64,000 nucleotides of DNA from Paraburkholderia phenazinium (GCF_900141745.1 NZ_FSRM01000002.1:2542001-2606000), one strand, 5' to 3'; positions 49,827 to 58,862 are shown, counted from the stretch's first letter. Numbers and translations: made by a program. The notes: a model not told the origin generated them from the letters alone.

Positions 49827-50813
49827 ATGGCGAATTCACGGCGCGTGGTATGTCGTGCGTTGGGCGCGCTTGCACTCACGGCAGGCACCGGGACATTGAG
49901 CCTCGTGGCGCGCAGCGCATATGCCCAGGACAAGACCATCACCCTCGGTTTTGCGCAGGTCGGCGCCGAGAGCGCATGGCGCACGGCGAATACCGAATCG
50001 ATCAAATCGGCAGCAGCCGATGCAAAGATCAACCTCAAGTTCTCGGACGCCCAGCAGAAGCAGGAAAACCAGATCAAGGCGATGCGCTCGTATATCGCGC
50101 AGAAAGTCGATGTGATCGCCTTCTCACCGGTGGTGGAGTCGGGCTGGGAGCCCATCCTGCTCGAAGCGAAGGCCGCCAAAATTCCGGTGATCCTGACCGA
50201 CCGCAACATCGACGTGAAGGACACGTCGCTTTACGTCACCATGATCGGTTCCGACTTCATGGAAGAGGGGCGGCGTGGCGGTCACTGGCTTGAAGACAAC
50301 TTCAAAAGCAATCCCGGGCCCATCAATATCGCGGAACTGCAGGGAACGGTCGGATCGGCGCCGGCGAATGATCGCCATTCTGGTCTCATCGAGGTGATCA
50401 AGAACGACCCGAAATTCAAGATCATCGCCTCGCAAAGCGGCGACTTCACCTTGGCCGGCGGTAAGCAGGTCATGGAAGCCTTTATAAAAACTTATGGAAA
50501 TAAAATAAATGTAGTTTATGCGCATAACGACGACATGGCGCTCGGCGCCATCCAGGCGATGGAAGAGGCCGGCCTGCATCCCGGCAAGGACATCACCGTC
50601 GTCTCGTTCGACGCGACCAAGGGCGGCTTCCAGGCAATGGCCGCGGGCAAGATGAACGTCGATGTGGAATGCAGCCCGTTGCTGGGACCGCAACTGATGT
50701 CGGCGGTGAAGGACGTGGTGGCCGGCAAGCCTTTGCCCAAGCGGATCCTGACGCAGGAAACGGTGTTCCCGATGAGCGTCGCGGCGCAGACGTTGCCGAC
50801 CCGCAAGTACTGA
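49827..50813 (+). CDS. ytfQ: YtfQ-like sugar-binding protein (galactofuranose type)
   Basis: A 328-residue periplasmic binding protein. The signal peptide runs to about residue 31 (ARSAYAQ). Family strings: 'LGFAQVGAESAWRTANTESIKSAAADA', 'QIKAMRSYIAQKVDVIAFSPVVESGWEPILLEAKAAKIPVILTDRNID', 'VYAHNDDMALGAIQAMEEAGLHPGKDI' and 'FDATKGGFQAMAAGKMN', all close to E. coli YtfQ, which binds galactofuranose. The genes that follow fit YtfR-YtfT-YjfF. Odd: codons for about residues 217-230 (50478-50520) are AT-rich and unlike the rest of the gene. A hairpin plus T-run after the stop probably lowers downstream expression. Confidence 0.9.
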   Translation: MANSRRVVCRALGALALTAGTGTLSLVARSAYAQDKTITLGFAQVGAESAWRTANTESIKSAAADAKINLKFSDAQQKQENQIKAMRSYIAQKVDVIAFSPVVESGWEPILLEAKAAKIPVILTDRNIDVKDTSLYVTMIGSDFMEEGRRGGHWLEDNFKSNPGPINIAELQGTVGSAPANDRHSGLIEVIKNDPKFKIIASQSGDFTLAGGKQVMEAFIKTYGNKINVVYAHNDDMALGAIQAMEEAGLHPGKDITVVSFDATKGGFQAMAAGKMNVDVECSPLLGPQLMSAVKDVVAGKPLPKRILTQETVFPMSVAAQTLPTRKY

Positions 50814-50866
50814 ACCGGGTCGCTGACGGCGTGACGCAGACATAACAAGTTTCTCCAGCGGTGCCT

Positions 50867-50904
50867 GGCCGTCCTGCTGCGTTCCACAGCAGACGGCCTC
50901 TTTT
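50867..50904 (+). terminator. Hairpin and T-run inside the ytf operon
   Basis: GGCCGT-C-CTGCTG (50867-50879) pairs with CAGCAG-ACGGCC (50887-50898) with one bulge, followed by TCTTTT (50899-50904). Located between ytfQ and ytfR, it could attenuate the operon so that binding protein is made in excess. Confidence 0.65.
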
Positions 50905-50924
50905 CCACCCATCGAGCGAGGTCT

Positions 50925-52526
50925 ATGGCCCACCCGACTCCCGACTCCCCGGAACCCGTCCGCAGCCACGGCCCGGCGTTGGCGCAGCATGCCGACGCGA
51001 CCGCCCAGGCGGGAGAGATTGAGCCAATTCTGGCAACGAAGGGCGTCACCAAGACGTTTCCCGGCGTGAAGGCGTTGCAGAACGTCGATTTCCGCCTGTT
51101 CCCCGGTGAAGTTCACACGCTGATGGGGCAGAACGGCGCGGGCAAGTCCACCTTGATCAACGTTCTGACGGGGGTGGTTGCGCCCGACGCGGGCGTCGTA
51201 CATCTAGGCGGTCAGGCGGTGGCTTTTGCGTCTCCGCAGGAGGCTGAGGCAGCCGGCGTGCGGACGCTCTATCAGGAAGTGAATCTGTGCCCGAATCTGT
51301 CGGTGGCGGAAAACGTGTTTGCGGGCCGCCAGCCGAAACGCTTCGGCGCGATCGACTGGCGCGAAATCCGGCGTCGCGCGCAGGCGGCACTGGAGCGCCT
51401 CGATGTCTCGCTGGACGTGACCAAGTCGCTCGATGCCTATCCCATCGCCGTGCAACAGATGGTGGCCATCGCGCGGGCGATTTCGGTCGACGCGCGCGTG
51501 CTGATCCTCGACGAGCCGACCTCGAGCCTCGATGACAGCGAAGTCGCGCAGCTTTTCAAAATACTTCGGCATCTTAAGCAATCGGGCATTGCGATCCTGT
51601 TCGTGACGCACTTTCTCGAGCAGACCTACGCGATTTCCGATCGCATCACCGTGATGCGCAATGGCGAGCGCGAGGGCGAGTACCTGGCACGCGATCTGTC
51701 GGCGGACCAACTGGTCGCGAAGATGGTCGGACACGAGCGCATGAGCACGCGGCTGCGGGAAGCGGCGCACGAAGCGCCGGCAGAGAAAGAGGCGGTGCAG
51801 CCGTTCGTCGAGTTGCGCGGAGTGGGGCGTCGCGGGAGCATGCAGCCGGTCGACCTCGACGTGCAACCGGGGCAGATTCTCGGTCTCGCCGGCCTGCTCG
51901 GCTCGGGACGTACCGAAACCGCGCGCCTGCTGTTCGGCGCTGACCGCGCCGATAGCGGCACGATTAACGTGGGCGGTCGCGCCGTGCGCTTGCGTTCGCC
52001 ACACGACGCCGTGGCGCTCGGTATCGGTTATTGCCCGGAAGACCGCAAGAAGGAGGGCATCGTCGCCGAACTGTCGATTCGCGAGAACATTTTGCTGGCA
52101 CTGCAGGCACGGCGCGGGTGGTTCCGCAAGATCAGCGGACAGCGGGCGCGTGAGCTGGCTGACTTGTGGATCGAGCGCCTGGGCATCAAGGCATCGGACG
52201 CCGAGCAGCCCATTGGCCTGCTCTCCGGCGGCAACCAGCAAAAGGCGCTGCTGGCGCGATGGCTCGCCACCGAACCGAAGCTGTTGATTCTCGACGAGCC
52301 AACGCGAGGTATTGACGTCGCCGCGAAGTTCGACATCATGGACCGCATGTTGGCGTTATGCGCCAGCGGTCTCGCGATCCTGTTCATTTCATCGGAGGTC
52401 AGCGAGGTGCTGCGGGTGAGTCATCGGGTAGCCGTGCTGCGCGATCGCCGCAAGATTGCGGAGGTGGCGGGTAACGCGTCGAATGAGGACAACATCTATC
52501 GGCTGATTGCGGGGAGCGGCGAATGA
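50925..52526 (+). CDS. ytfR: Sugar ABC transporter ATP-binding protein (YtfR-like)
   Basis: A 533-residue tandem ABC ATPase of the ribose/galactose class. First domain: Walker A GQNGAGKSTL (near residue 70) and 'DEPTSSLDDSE'; second domain: Walker A-like 'GLLGSGRTETARLLFG', signature LLSGGNQQKALLARWL and Walker B 'LLILDEPTRGIDV'. The first domain signature 'YPIAVQQMVAIARAI' lacks the LSGGQ core, as in RbsA/YtfR-type proteins. The N-terminal 35 residues are extra. It overlaps the next permease by four bases. Confidence 0.92.
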   Translation: MAHPTPDSPEPVRSHGPALAQHADATAQAGEIEPILATKGVTKTFPGVKALQNVDFRLFPGEVHTLMGQNGAGKSTLINVLTGVVAPDAGVVHLGGQAVAFASPQEAEAAGVRTLYQEVNLCPNLSVAENVFAGRQPKRFGAIDWREIRRRAQAALERLDVSLDVTKSLDAYPIAVQQMVAIARAISVDARVLILDEPTSSLDDSEVAQLFKILRHLKQSGIAILFVTHFLEQTYAISDRITVMRNGEREGEYLARDLSADQLVAKMVGHERMSTRLREAAHEAPAEKEAVQPFVELRGVGRRGSMQPVDLDVQPGQILGLAGLLGSGRTETARLLFGADRADSGTINVGGRAVRLRSPHDAVALGIGYCPEDRKKEGIVAELSIRENILLALQARRGWFRKISGQRARELADLWIERLGIKASDAEQPIGLLSGGNQQKALLARWLATEPKLLILDEPTRGIDVAAKFDIMDRMLALCASGLAILFISSEVSEVLRVSHRVAVLRDRRKIAEVAGNASNEDNIYRLIAGSGE

Positions 52527-53554
52527 AGATATCGAACTGGTTCACCCGCGATGGCGCTGAGCGTCCGCTGATCTGGCCGTGTGTCACCCTCGTGCTGCTT
52601 TTCGTGCTGGATTTGTGGGTCAATCCGCATTTTCTGTCGCTGCGTGTTCTTGACGGACATCTGTTCGGCGCGCCCATCGATATCCTGAATCGTGCCGCGC
52701 CGCTCGCACTGGTGGCGACAGGCATGACACTGGTGATCGCCACACGCGGCATCGATATTTCCGTGGGCGCTGTGGTGGCGATTGCCGGTGCGGCAGCGGC
52801 CACGATCCTGGCGACGCAGCCGTTTCCGAGCGCAGGGCTGATTGGCGAGGCACTGGGTGCTGCGCTTGTCGTCGGCGTGTTGAGTGGCATGTGGAACGGC
52901 ATGCTGGTGTCGTTCGTCGGCATGCAGCCGATTATTGCCACCTTGATCCTGATGGTGGCTGGGCGTGGGGTCGCGCAGTTGCTGACCGGCGGCCAGATTA
53001 TTCCGATCGGCGCGCCGGGCTATCTGTTCGTCGGTGGCGGCTATCTGTTGGGCGTGCCGTTTTCCGTGTGGATCGCGACCGTCGCGGTGCTGGCGACCGC
53101 GTTGCTGATCGAAGGTACGGCGTTGGGACTGTTTATTCGCGCAATCGGCGTGAATCCGGTCGCGACCCGGCTGGTAGGACTGCGATCGAAAGCGATCGTG
53201 TTTGCCGTGTACGCCTTCTCGGGGCTCACGGCGGCGGTGGCGGGCATCCTGATCAGCTCGAACGTTCGCAGTGCCGACGGTAACAACGCCGGCCTGTTGC
53301 TCGAACTCGACGCGATTCTGGCGGTGACACTGGGCGGCACTTCGCTGCTCGGTGGCCGCTTCAGTCTTGCGGGCACCGTGCTGGGCGCGCTGATCATTCA
53401 GACACTGACCTACACCACCTATTCGATCGGCGTACCGCCCGAGGCGACACTCGTCGTCAAGGCGGTAGTGGTGCTGGCGGTCAGCGTGATCCAGTCGCCC
53501 TCGGCGCGCGCGCTGGTAATGTCTCTGTTCACCCAGCGCGGGGTGGCGCGATGA
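52523..53554 (+). CDS. ytfT: Sugar ABC transporter permease (YtfT-like)
   Basis: A 343-residue permease of the BPD_transp_2 (ribose/xylose) class. 'TGMTLVIATRGIDISVGAVVAIAGAAAA' and 'GLRSKAIVFAVYAFSGLTAAVAGIL' are family signatures. The ATG overlaps the ytfR stop (ATGA). Forms the channel with the next permease. Confidence 0.91.
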   Translation: MKISNWFTRDGAERPLIWPCVTLVLLFVLDLWVNPHFLSLRVLDGHLFGAPIDILNRAAPLALVATGMTLVIATRGIDISVGAVVAIAGAAAATILATQPFPSAGLIGEALGAALVVGVLSGMWNGMLVSFVGMQPIIATLILMVAGRGVAQLLTGGQIIPIGAPGYLFVGGGYLLGVPFSVWIATVAVLATALLIEGTALGLFIRAIGVNPVATRLVGLRSKAIVFAVYAFSGLTAAVAGILISSNVRSADGNNAGLLLELDAILAVTLGGTSLLGGRFSLAGTVLGALIIQTLTYTTYSIGVPPEATLVVKAVVVLAVSVIQSPSARALVMSLFTQRGVAR

Positions 53555-54672
53555 AACGGCTAGTCGATATCTGGGCCCGTATCTTCGATCCGCGGACGTT
53601 GCCTATCGCTGTTACGATCCTGCTGTTCTGCGCGCTGTTTGGCTTCGGTTCGGTGATGTACACCGGCTTTTTCTCGCTGCAGGTGCTGCTCGATCTGCTG
53701 ATCGACAATGCGTTCCTGCTGATCGTCGCGATCGGTATGACCTTTGTGATCATCTCGGGCGGGATCGATCTGTCGGTGGGTTCGGTGGTTGCGCTTACAA
53801 CGATTGTCGAAGCGGTGCTGGCGGAACGCTTCCACCTTCCGGTCGTGGTCATTCTTGCCATCGTGCTGCTGATGGGCGCGGTATTCGGCGCCGTGCAGGG
53901 GGCGCTGATTCACTTCTTCCGTTTGCAACCGTTCATCGTGACGCTGGCCGGCATGTTCTTCGCGCGTGGTCTGTGCTTCCTGATCACGACGCAGTCGATC
54001 ACCATCACGGATCCGAGCTTCAAGGCAATCTCGGCGTACCGGTTGCAAATCGGCACCGGCTCGGTGAGCGCCAATGTGCTGATCGCACTGGTGACCCTCG
54101 TCGCGGCGATCTTCGTGGCCCATTACACGCGCTTCGGCCGCAATGTTTACGCGGTGGGCGGCAATCCCCGTTCAGCACTGCTGATGGGGTTGCCTGTGGC
54201 GCGCACGCGGATCGGTGTCTATGCGCTGAGCGGATTTTGCTCGGCGCTCGGCGGCGCGGTCTTCACGTTCTATGTGCTGTCGGGCTACGGACTCCAGGGA
54301 CAAGGCATGGAGCTCGACGCGATTGCGGCAACCGTGATCGGCGGCACCTTGCTGACCGGCGGGGTCGGCTATGTGATCGGTTCCTTGTTCGGCGTCGGGA
54401 TACTCGGCACGATCCAGACGCTCATCACTTTCGATGGCACGCTGAGTTCCTGGTGGACCCGTATCGTGATCGGGGCGCTGTTGTGCGCGTTCTGCCTGCT
54501 GCAGCGGCTGATCGAGCGGCATGCGCGTTCGGTCCGGCGGCCTGGTGGCACCGCGGGCGCGGTGGTGGCGCCGTCTCGTGAGCGATCGCGACAGGACCCG
54601 GGCGCTACCGACTCGCACGCGGCCGGCCGCGTGGCGCGCGCGTCGCAGGAAGGTCTGGGCAAGGCGCTGTGA
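53551..54672 (+). CDS. yjfF: Sugar ABC transporter permease (YjfF-like)
   Basis: A 373-residue BPD_transp_2 permease overlapping ytfT by four bases. 'IGMTFVIISGGIDLSVGSVVALTTIVEA' and 'FSGYGLQGQGMELDAIAATVIGGTLLTGGVGYVIGS'-type features are present, in a window of YjfF length plus a Pro/Arg/Ala-rich C-terminal tail of about 45 residues that is not typical of the family. Completes the Ytf transporter; no sugar catabolic genes follow in the window. Confidence 0.91.
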   Translation: MKRLVDIWARIFDPRTLPIAVTILLFCALFGFGSVMYTGFFSLQVLLDLLIDNAFLLIVAIGMTFVIISGGIDLSVGSVVALTTIVEAVLAERFHLPVVVILAIVLLMGAVFGAVQGALIHFFRLQPFIVTLAGMFFARGLCFLITTQSITITDPSFKAISAYRLQIGTGSVSANVLIALVTLVAAIFVAHYTRFGRNVYAVGGNPRSALLMGLPVARTRIGVYALSGFCSALGGAVFTFYVLSGYGLQGQGMELDAIAATVIGGTLLTGGVGYVIGSLFGVGILGTIQTLITFDGTLSSWWTRIVIGALLCAFCLLQRLIERHARSVRRPGGTAGAVVAPSRERSRQDPGATDSHAAGRVARASQEGLGKAL

Positions 54673-54758
54673 CGTTGATGGCGCGGTACTGTGCTGCGCC
54701 TGCCCCGGCTTCCGGCGCGACCGGCGTATCCAGTGTGAAAAGTGGCACGGCGCGGCAC

Positions 54759-54800
54759 GTGTCCCGACTAGCAGCTGCGAGCCGTTGCTAGCCGGGACAC
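54759..54800. terminator. Long interrupted hairpin between convergent genes
   Basis: GTGTCCCG (54759-54766) pairs with CGGGACAC (54793-54800), and CTAGCA with TGCTAG inside it, separated by a single mismatch. Lies between yjfF and the minus-strand MFS gene. Confidence 0.55.
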
Positions 54801-54818
54801 AAATGAGCGCGAGAAATC

Positions 54819-56114
54819 TCAAGACTGCAGTTGCCGCCCCCTGGTTTCAGGCAACGTGAGCGCAGCAAGAATCACCACCCCGTAAGCGGCGGCCGCAAAC
54901 ACTCCGATAGCGTGCCCGAGCGTCATGCTTTGCGACACATACCCGATCAAAAACGGAAACGTCGCGCCGACCGCTCGCCCAAAGTTGTAGCAGAAGCCTT
55001 GCCCCGAGCCGCGGATCCTGGTCGGAAAGAGCTCGGTCAGAAACGCCCCCATGCCGGAAAAAATCCCGGACGCGCAGAAGCCCAACGGGAAACCGAGCGC
55101 CAGCATGGAGAGGTTGTCGAGTGGCAGGCGTGTGTACATCAAGGCGATGCCCACCGAAGCCAGCGCGAAGGCGATAAAAGCCCGCTTGCGGCCGATCGCA
55201 TCACTGATATACGCGCCCGCCAGATACCCGCAATAGGAGCCGACGATCACGACGCCCAGATAACTGCCGGTGCCGATCACGCTCAGATGGCGTTCGGTCT
55301 TCAGATACGTCGGCAGCCAGGTCGTTACAGCGTAGTAGCCCCCTTGTACGCCTGTTGCAAGGATCGAAGCACGCAAAGTAGTCCAGACGATGTCGGCGCG
55401 AAAGATGTCGAGCAGGGACGGCCGCGACTGTGCATTGGCTTCGATCTGCTTCTGTTGCCGATGCACCTCCGGCTCGTCGACGAAGCGGCGAATCCAGATG
55501 ACAAACGGCGCCGGCGCAATACCAATCGCAAACAGGACGCGCCAGGCGTAGTCTGCGGGGACAAGCGAGAACACCAGCGTGAAGAGCAAGGTGGACAGTC
55601 CCCAGCCGATTGCCCAGCCGGCCTGCACGAGGCCGACCGCCTTGCCGCGGTCGCGTGGCCGGATTACTTCGCCGATCAGCACCGCCCCCGCCGTCCATTC
55701 GCCGCCGAAGCCAAGCCCCATCAGGCCGCGCGCCCACAATAGCTGCGAGAAGTTCTGCGCCAGCGCACACGCCAAAGTAAAGATCGCAAACCAGAGGATC
55801 GTGATTTGCAGCGTCTTGACCCTTCCGATGCGGTCCGACAACACGCCTGCCGCCCAGCCACCGATCGCCGAACTGAGCAACGTCACCGTGCCGATCAGAC
55901 CTGCCGCGCCGCGCGTAATACCCCAGCTTGCGATCAACGTAGGAATCACGAAGCTCAGAAACTGCGTATCCATGGCATCGAGCACGTAGCCGATCTTGCA
56001 GCTCCAGAACGCGCGCTTCTCGCTCGCGGAGATCGTTCGATACCACGAGAACGGACCTTTGGTGCGTTCATCGTAATGGCCAGTCTCGGCCGTCAACGGC
56101 GCTTTGCTTTCCAT
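54819..56114 (-). CDS. MFS transporter next to DUF1445 gene
   Basis: A 431-residue 12-helix MFS transporter of the metabolite:H+ / sialic-acid-like symporter group: 'FWSCKIGYVLDAMDTQFLSFVIPTLIASWGI', motif A 'AAGVLSDRIGRVKTLQ', 'GARGLMGLGFGGEWTAGAVLIGEVI'-type region, and 'GFCASGIFSGMGAFLTELFPTRIRGSGQGFCYNFGRAVGATFPFLIGY'. It is downstream of the DUF1445 gene in a minus-strand operon (82-bp gap), suggesting it imports the substrate of that protein. Substrate unknown. Confidence 0.88.
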   Translation of the reverse strand: MESKAPLTAETGHYDERTKGPFSWYRTISASEKRAFWSCKIGYVLDAMDTQFLSFVIPTLIASWGITRGAAGLIGTVTLLSSAIGGWAAGVLSDRIGRVKTLQITILWFAIFTLACALAQNFSQLLWARGLMGLGFGGEWTAGAVLIGEVIRPRDRGKAVGLVQAGWAIGWGLSTLLFTLVFSLVPADYAWRVLFAIGIAPAPFVIWIRRFVDEPEVHRQQKQIEANAQSRPSLLDIFRADIVWTTLRASILATGVQGGYYAVTTWLPTYLKTERHLSVIGTGSYLGVVIVGSYCGYLAGAYISDAIGRKRAFIAFALASVGIALMYTRLPLDNLSMLALGFPLGFCASGIFSGMGAFLTELFPTRIRGSGQGFCYNFGRAVGATFPFLIGYVSQSMTLGHAIGVFAAAAYGVVILAALTLPETRGRQLQS

Positions 56115-56196
56115 GCTTAACCTCCGGATCGTAGTCAGTGCCGTGTCTGGTTGCGCGGGCTTGTATTGGATGAGAAGACGCTGGCGCAGCGCACGC

Positions 56197-56976
56197 TCAG
56201 AGAATGGCGAGCCGTGCGTTGGGGATATCGGTGATCAGCATGTGGCCTGGTTTGTGTGCGATTGCGAACGGCAGACGTGCGCTTTCAATGGCCGCCTGTG
56301 GTGTCACACCGCAGGCCCAGAACACCGGCAACTCGTCGCTGTGGATATCGACTGCATCGCCGAAATCCGGTCGCGACAGATCGCGGATACCGATCAACGA
56401 CGGATCGCCCAGATGCACCGGTGCCCCATGCACGCCTGGAAAACGGCTCGTGATCTGGATGGCGCGAATCGCGTCGGCAGCCTTCATCGGACGCATCGAC
56501 ACCACGCGGCGACCGCCGAACACACCGGCCGGCACATTCGCTTCGCTGGTGCGGTACATCGGCACATTGCGTTTCTGCTCGATATGTCGCAACCCGATGC
56601 CTTCGCGCTTGAGCATTTCCTCGAACGAAAACGAACAGCCAATCGCAAACACCACCAGGTCGTCGCGCCACAGTTCGTTCAGGCTGCGCACTTCCTCGGC
56701 GCGTTCGCCGTGACGGTAGACGTAGAAGGCCGGCACGTCATTGCGGACGTCGAGATCGGCACCGAGCGCAGGCACGCGCCATTCGCCGGGTTCGCCCATA
56801 CCGAGCAATGGACACGCTTTTGGATTGAATGTGCAGAACCGCAGGAAATCGTCTGCATATTGACGCGGCAGGATCGCGAGATTGGCTTGCGCAAAATCGC
56901 CGCAATAGCCGGCAGTCGGCCCGCAGATGCGGCGGCTACGCACCTGCTGGCGGAATTCGGACGGGGTGATGGTCAT
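56197..56976 (-). CDS. DUF1445 putative hydro-lyase
   Basis: A 259-residue member of the DUF1445 family (YcsI-like; the same domain occurs in mammalian D-glutamate cyclase). Signature strings: '[23 protein letters not shown]', '[13 protein letters not shown]', '[13 protein letters not shown]', 'VVSMRPM' and '[13 protein letters not shown]' at the C-terminus. The ATG at 56976 is used; TTG at 56982 is an alternative. It heads an operon with the MFS gene and is divergent from a LysR regulator, a layout typical of a small catabolic unit for an organic or amino acid. Confidence 0.88.
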   Translation of the reverse strand: MTITPSEFRQQVRSRRICGPTAGYCGDFAQANLAILPRQYADDFLRFCTFNPKACPLLGMGEPGEWRVPALGADLDVRNDVPAFYVYRHGERAEEVRSLNELWRDDLVVFAIGCSFSFEEMLKREGIGLRHIEQKRNVPMYRTSEANVPAGVFGGRRVVSMRPMKAADAIRAIQITSRFPGVHGAPVHLGDPSLIGIRDLSRPDFGDAVDIHSDELPVFWACGVTPQAAIESARLPFAIAHKPGHMLITDIPNARLAIL

Positions 56977-57093
56977 AAACAAAGCTCGCTTCGGATAACG
57001 GATGCGAACTAGAGTAGTCGCGCCGAAAATATCCCTCTAGCGAGATTTTTTTGCTTTTCGTTAAATTAAACTTAACGGTGGAGAAGGGACTTC

Positions 57094-58074
57094 GTGCCAT
57101 TCTCTTCCGCTATTTCCTCGCTTTCCGCCCGAGATGCTGCCGTGAATACACGTTTTGTGGAAACCTTTCTGACGCTCGCGCGCCTTGGCAGTTTTCGCGC
57201 CACGGCCACTGCGATGCACGCGACACCCGCTGCGATCTCATTGCGCATCAAGACACTCGAGGCCGAATTAGGCGTCGAGTTGATCGAGCGTAGCGCTACA
57301 GAGTTCCAATTGACGCCTGACGGCGAGCGGCTGCTCACTCACGCGCGTTCTGTCGTGCAGGCGACGCGTTCGCTGCAACTCGCCGCACAGGACGACGCGC
57401 AAATCGCAACGCGACTGCGCCTTGGTGTGATCGAAACGGTCGTGCATAGCTGGCTGCCTGACTATGTGCGCATGCTGAACGACGAACACAGCGGCATCGT
57501 GGTCGACCTGACCGTCGACGTGAGTGCGGTGCTGGCGCCCCGGTTGCGGGCCGGAGAACTTGATCTGGTGTTGCAAGTGGAGGGCGACGGCGACCCCTCT
57601 GTGATTTCGACCGCGCTGGCGAGCTATCCAGTGCGTTGGATCGCGAGGCGCGACCTGATCCCGGCAAGCCGCACGAAGCATGTTCAAACCGTGCTGCGCA
57701 AACCAGTGCTGACTTTTGGCCGGGGCACTGCGCCGCAGATTGCGGTCGAGGGCATCGTCAGTGCATTGGCGCGACGGGCGGGCGCGCCGCTGGAAGAAAC
57801 CAACGTCACGTGCATGCCTTCGGTGGCCGTCATCGTGCAGTTGCTGCGAGACGGCTATGGCGTGGCAGCAGTGCCGGCACTGTTTGTCGAACCTTTGCTG
57901 CAAAGTGGAGAGCTTGGAGAGCTTCAGGTGCGCCCGCTGCCTCCGCCTATCGTCGTGGCTATGTGTTATCGCGACGATGCTGCCGTGGGCGTGCTGGCGG
58001 CAGCGCGGGTAGCGCGTAACGCGTGCGACGCATACGCCAATACGATGGGGCGGCAGTTGATCCAGCGACGCTAA
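57094..58074 (+). CDS. LysR family transcriptional regulator
   Basis: A 326-residue regulator. The helix-turn-helix is 'NTRFVETFLTLARLGSFRATATAMHATPAAISLRIKTLEAELGVELIER', followed by the substrate-binding domain. The start is a choice between GTG at 57094 (with GGAGAAGG seven bases upstream) and GTG at 57142 (which gives the usual LysR N-terminal length); the first is listed for its ribosome site. It is divergent from the DUF1445-MFS operon and probably controls it. Confidence 0.9.
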   Translation: MPFSSAISSLSARDAAVNTRFVETFLTLARLGSFRATATAMHATPAAISLRIKTLEAELGVELIERSATEFQLTPDGERLLTHARSVVQATRSLQLAAQDDAQIATRLRLGVIETVVHSWLPDYVRMLNDEHSGIVVDLTVDVSAVLAPRLRAGELDLVLQVEGDGDPSVISTALASYPVRWIARRDLIPASRTKHVQTVLRKPVLTFGRGTAPQIAVEGIVSALARRAGAPLEETNVTCMPSVAVIVQLLRDGYGVAAVPALFVEPLLQSGELGELQVRPLPPPIVVAMCYRDDAAVGVLAAARVARNACDAYANTMGRQLIQRR

Positions 58075-58133
58075 CGTAGCGCGCCATGGGCGCATGGTAG
58101 TGCGTTTTGGCCTATGCCATTTGCCGTGCTATC

Positions 58134-58145
58134 ATGTAATTACAT
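58134..58145. promoter_or_regulatory. Perfect palindrome ATGTAATTACAT upstream of mazE
   Basis: A 12-bp perfect palindrome 56 bp upstream of the antitoxin start. It overlaps a possible -10 TATCAT (58130-58135) with TTGGCC (58107-58112) as -35. Fits an autoregulation site for the MazE-type antitoxin. Confidence 0.6.
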
Positions 58146-58201
58146 TGTGTTTACTTTCATCAGTTTACCCCGTAGCATTTCACTTCAGTTCAGGTGACGC
58201 C

Positions 58202-58447
58202 ATGAAGACGACAATCCGCAGAATGGGCAACTCCCATGGCGTACTGATTCCGAAACCTATCTTGACCCAATTGGGACTGGAGGACGAAGTGGATATGCAA
58301 ATAGAAGGGAACACATTAGTGTTGCGGCGCCCGCAGAGCGCCCGTGCGGGTTGGGCAGAGGCAAGCCGGTCGGTGGCGGCCGCCGGGAGCGACGAGCTCG
58401 TGATGGGTGAGTTTCCGAACGCGGACGACGCGGGGCTTGTGTGGTAG
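58202..58447 (+). CDS. mazE: MazE-type (AbrB-fold) antitoxin
   Basis: An 81-residue antitoxin with the SpoVT/AbrB DNA-binding fold at its N-terminus: 'MKTTIRRMGNSHGVLIPKPILTQLGLEDEVDMQIEGNTLVLRRP'. The C-terminal half (about 45-81) is the toxin-neutralising tail, rich in Ala, Glu and Asp. The stop codon overlaps the toxin start by seven bases. Probably represses its own promoter through the palindrome at 58134-58145. Confidence 0.9.
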   Translation: MKTTIRRMGNSHGVLIPKPILTQLGLEDEVDMQIEGNTLVLRRPQSARAGWAEASRSVAAAGSDELVMGEFPNADDAGLVW

Positions 58448-58761
58448 CGCGCGGCGAAGTCTGGCTGGTCGCGCTCGATCCTACGATAGGCAGTGAGATT
58501 CAGAAAACGCGACCGTGCGTTGTCGTCTCGCCACCGGAGTTGCACGATCATTTGCGCACCGTCATCGTTGCGCCCATGACCACCGCGGGCAAAGCAGCGC
58601 CGTTTCGCGTGCCGCTGACTTTCTTGCGCAAGAAGGGTTTGATTCTGCTTGACCAGATCCGAACGGTCGACAAGACGCGGTTGATAAAAAAGGCAGGGGC
58701 TGTATCGGATCTCGCGTTGTCCAACGCGCTGTCGACGCTGCAGGAAATCTTCGCTGAGTGA
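58441..58761 (+). CDS. mazF: MazF/PemK-family endoribonuclease toxin
   Basis: A 106-residue toxin that cuts mRNA at short sequence motifs and stops growth when its antitoxin is lost. Family motifs: 'RGEVWLVALDPTIGSEIQKTRPCVVVSP' (residues 4-31), 'RTVIVAPMTT' and 'GLILLDQIRTVDKTRLIKKAG'. It starts at GTG within the end of mazE, so expression is coupled. Complete length, no obvious inactivation. Cleavage sequence unknown. Confidence 0.92.
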   Translation: MVARGEVWLVALDPTIGSEIQKTRPCVVVSPPELHDHLRTVIVAPMTTAGKAAPFRVPLTFLRKKGLILLDQIRTVDKTRLIKKAGAVSDLALSNALSTLQEIFAE

Positions 58762-58862
58762 GACGGCGCTAGGGTAGTGCAGCGTTGCAACGGACATAGC
58801 TGCTCTTGACGTGTTGCAATCTTTCGCGTCCGCGCTGTGACGAGCTGCTGCAGCAGTTTCGT

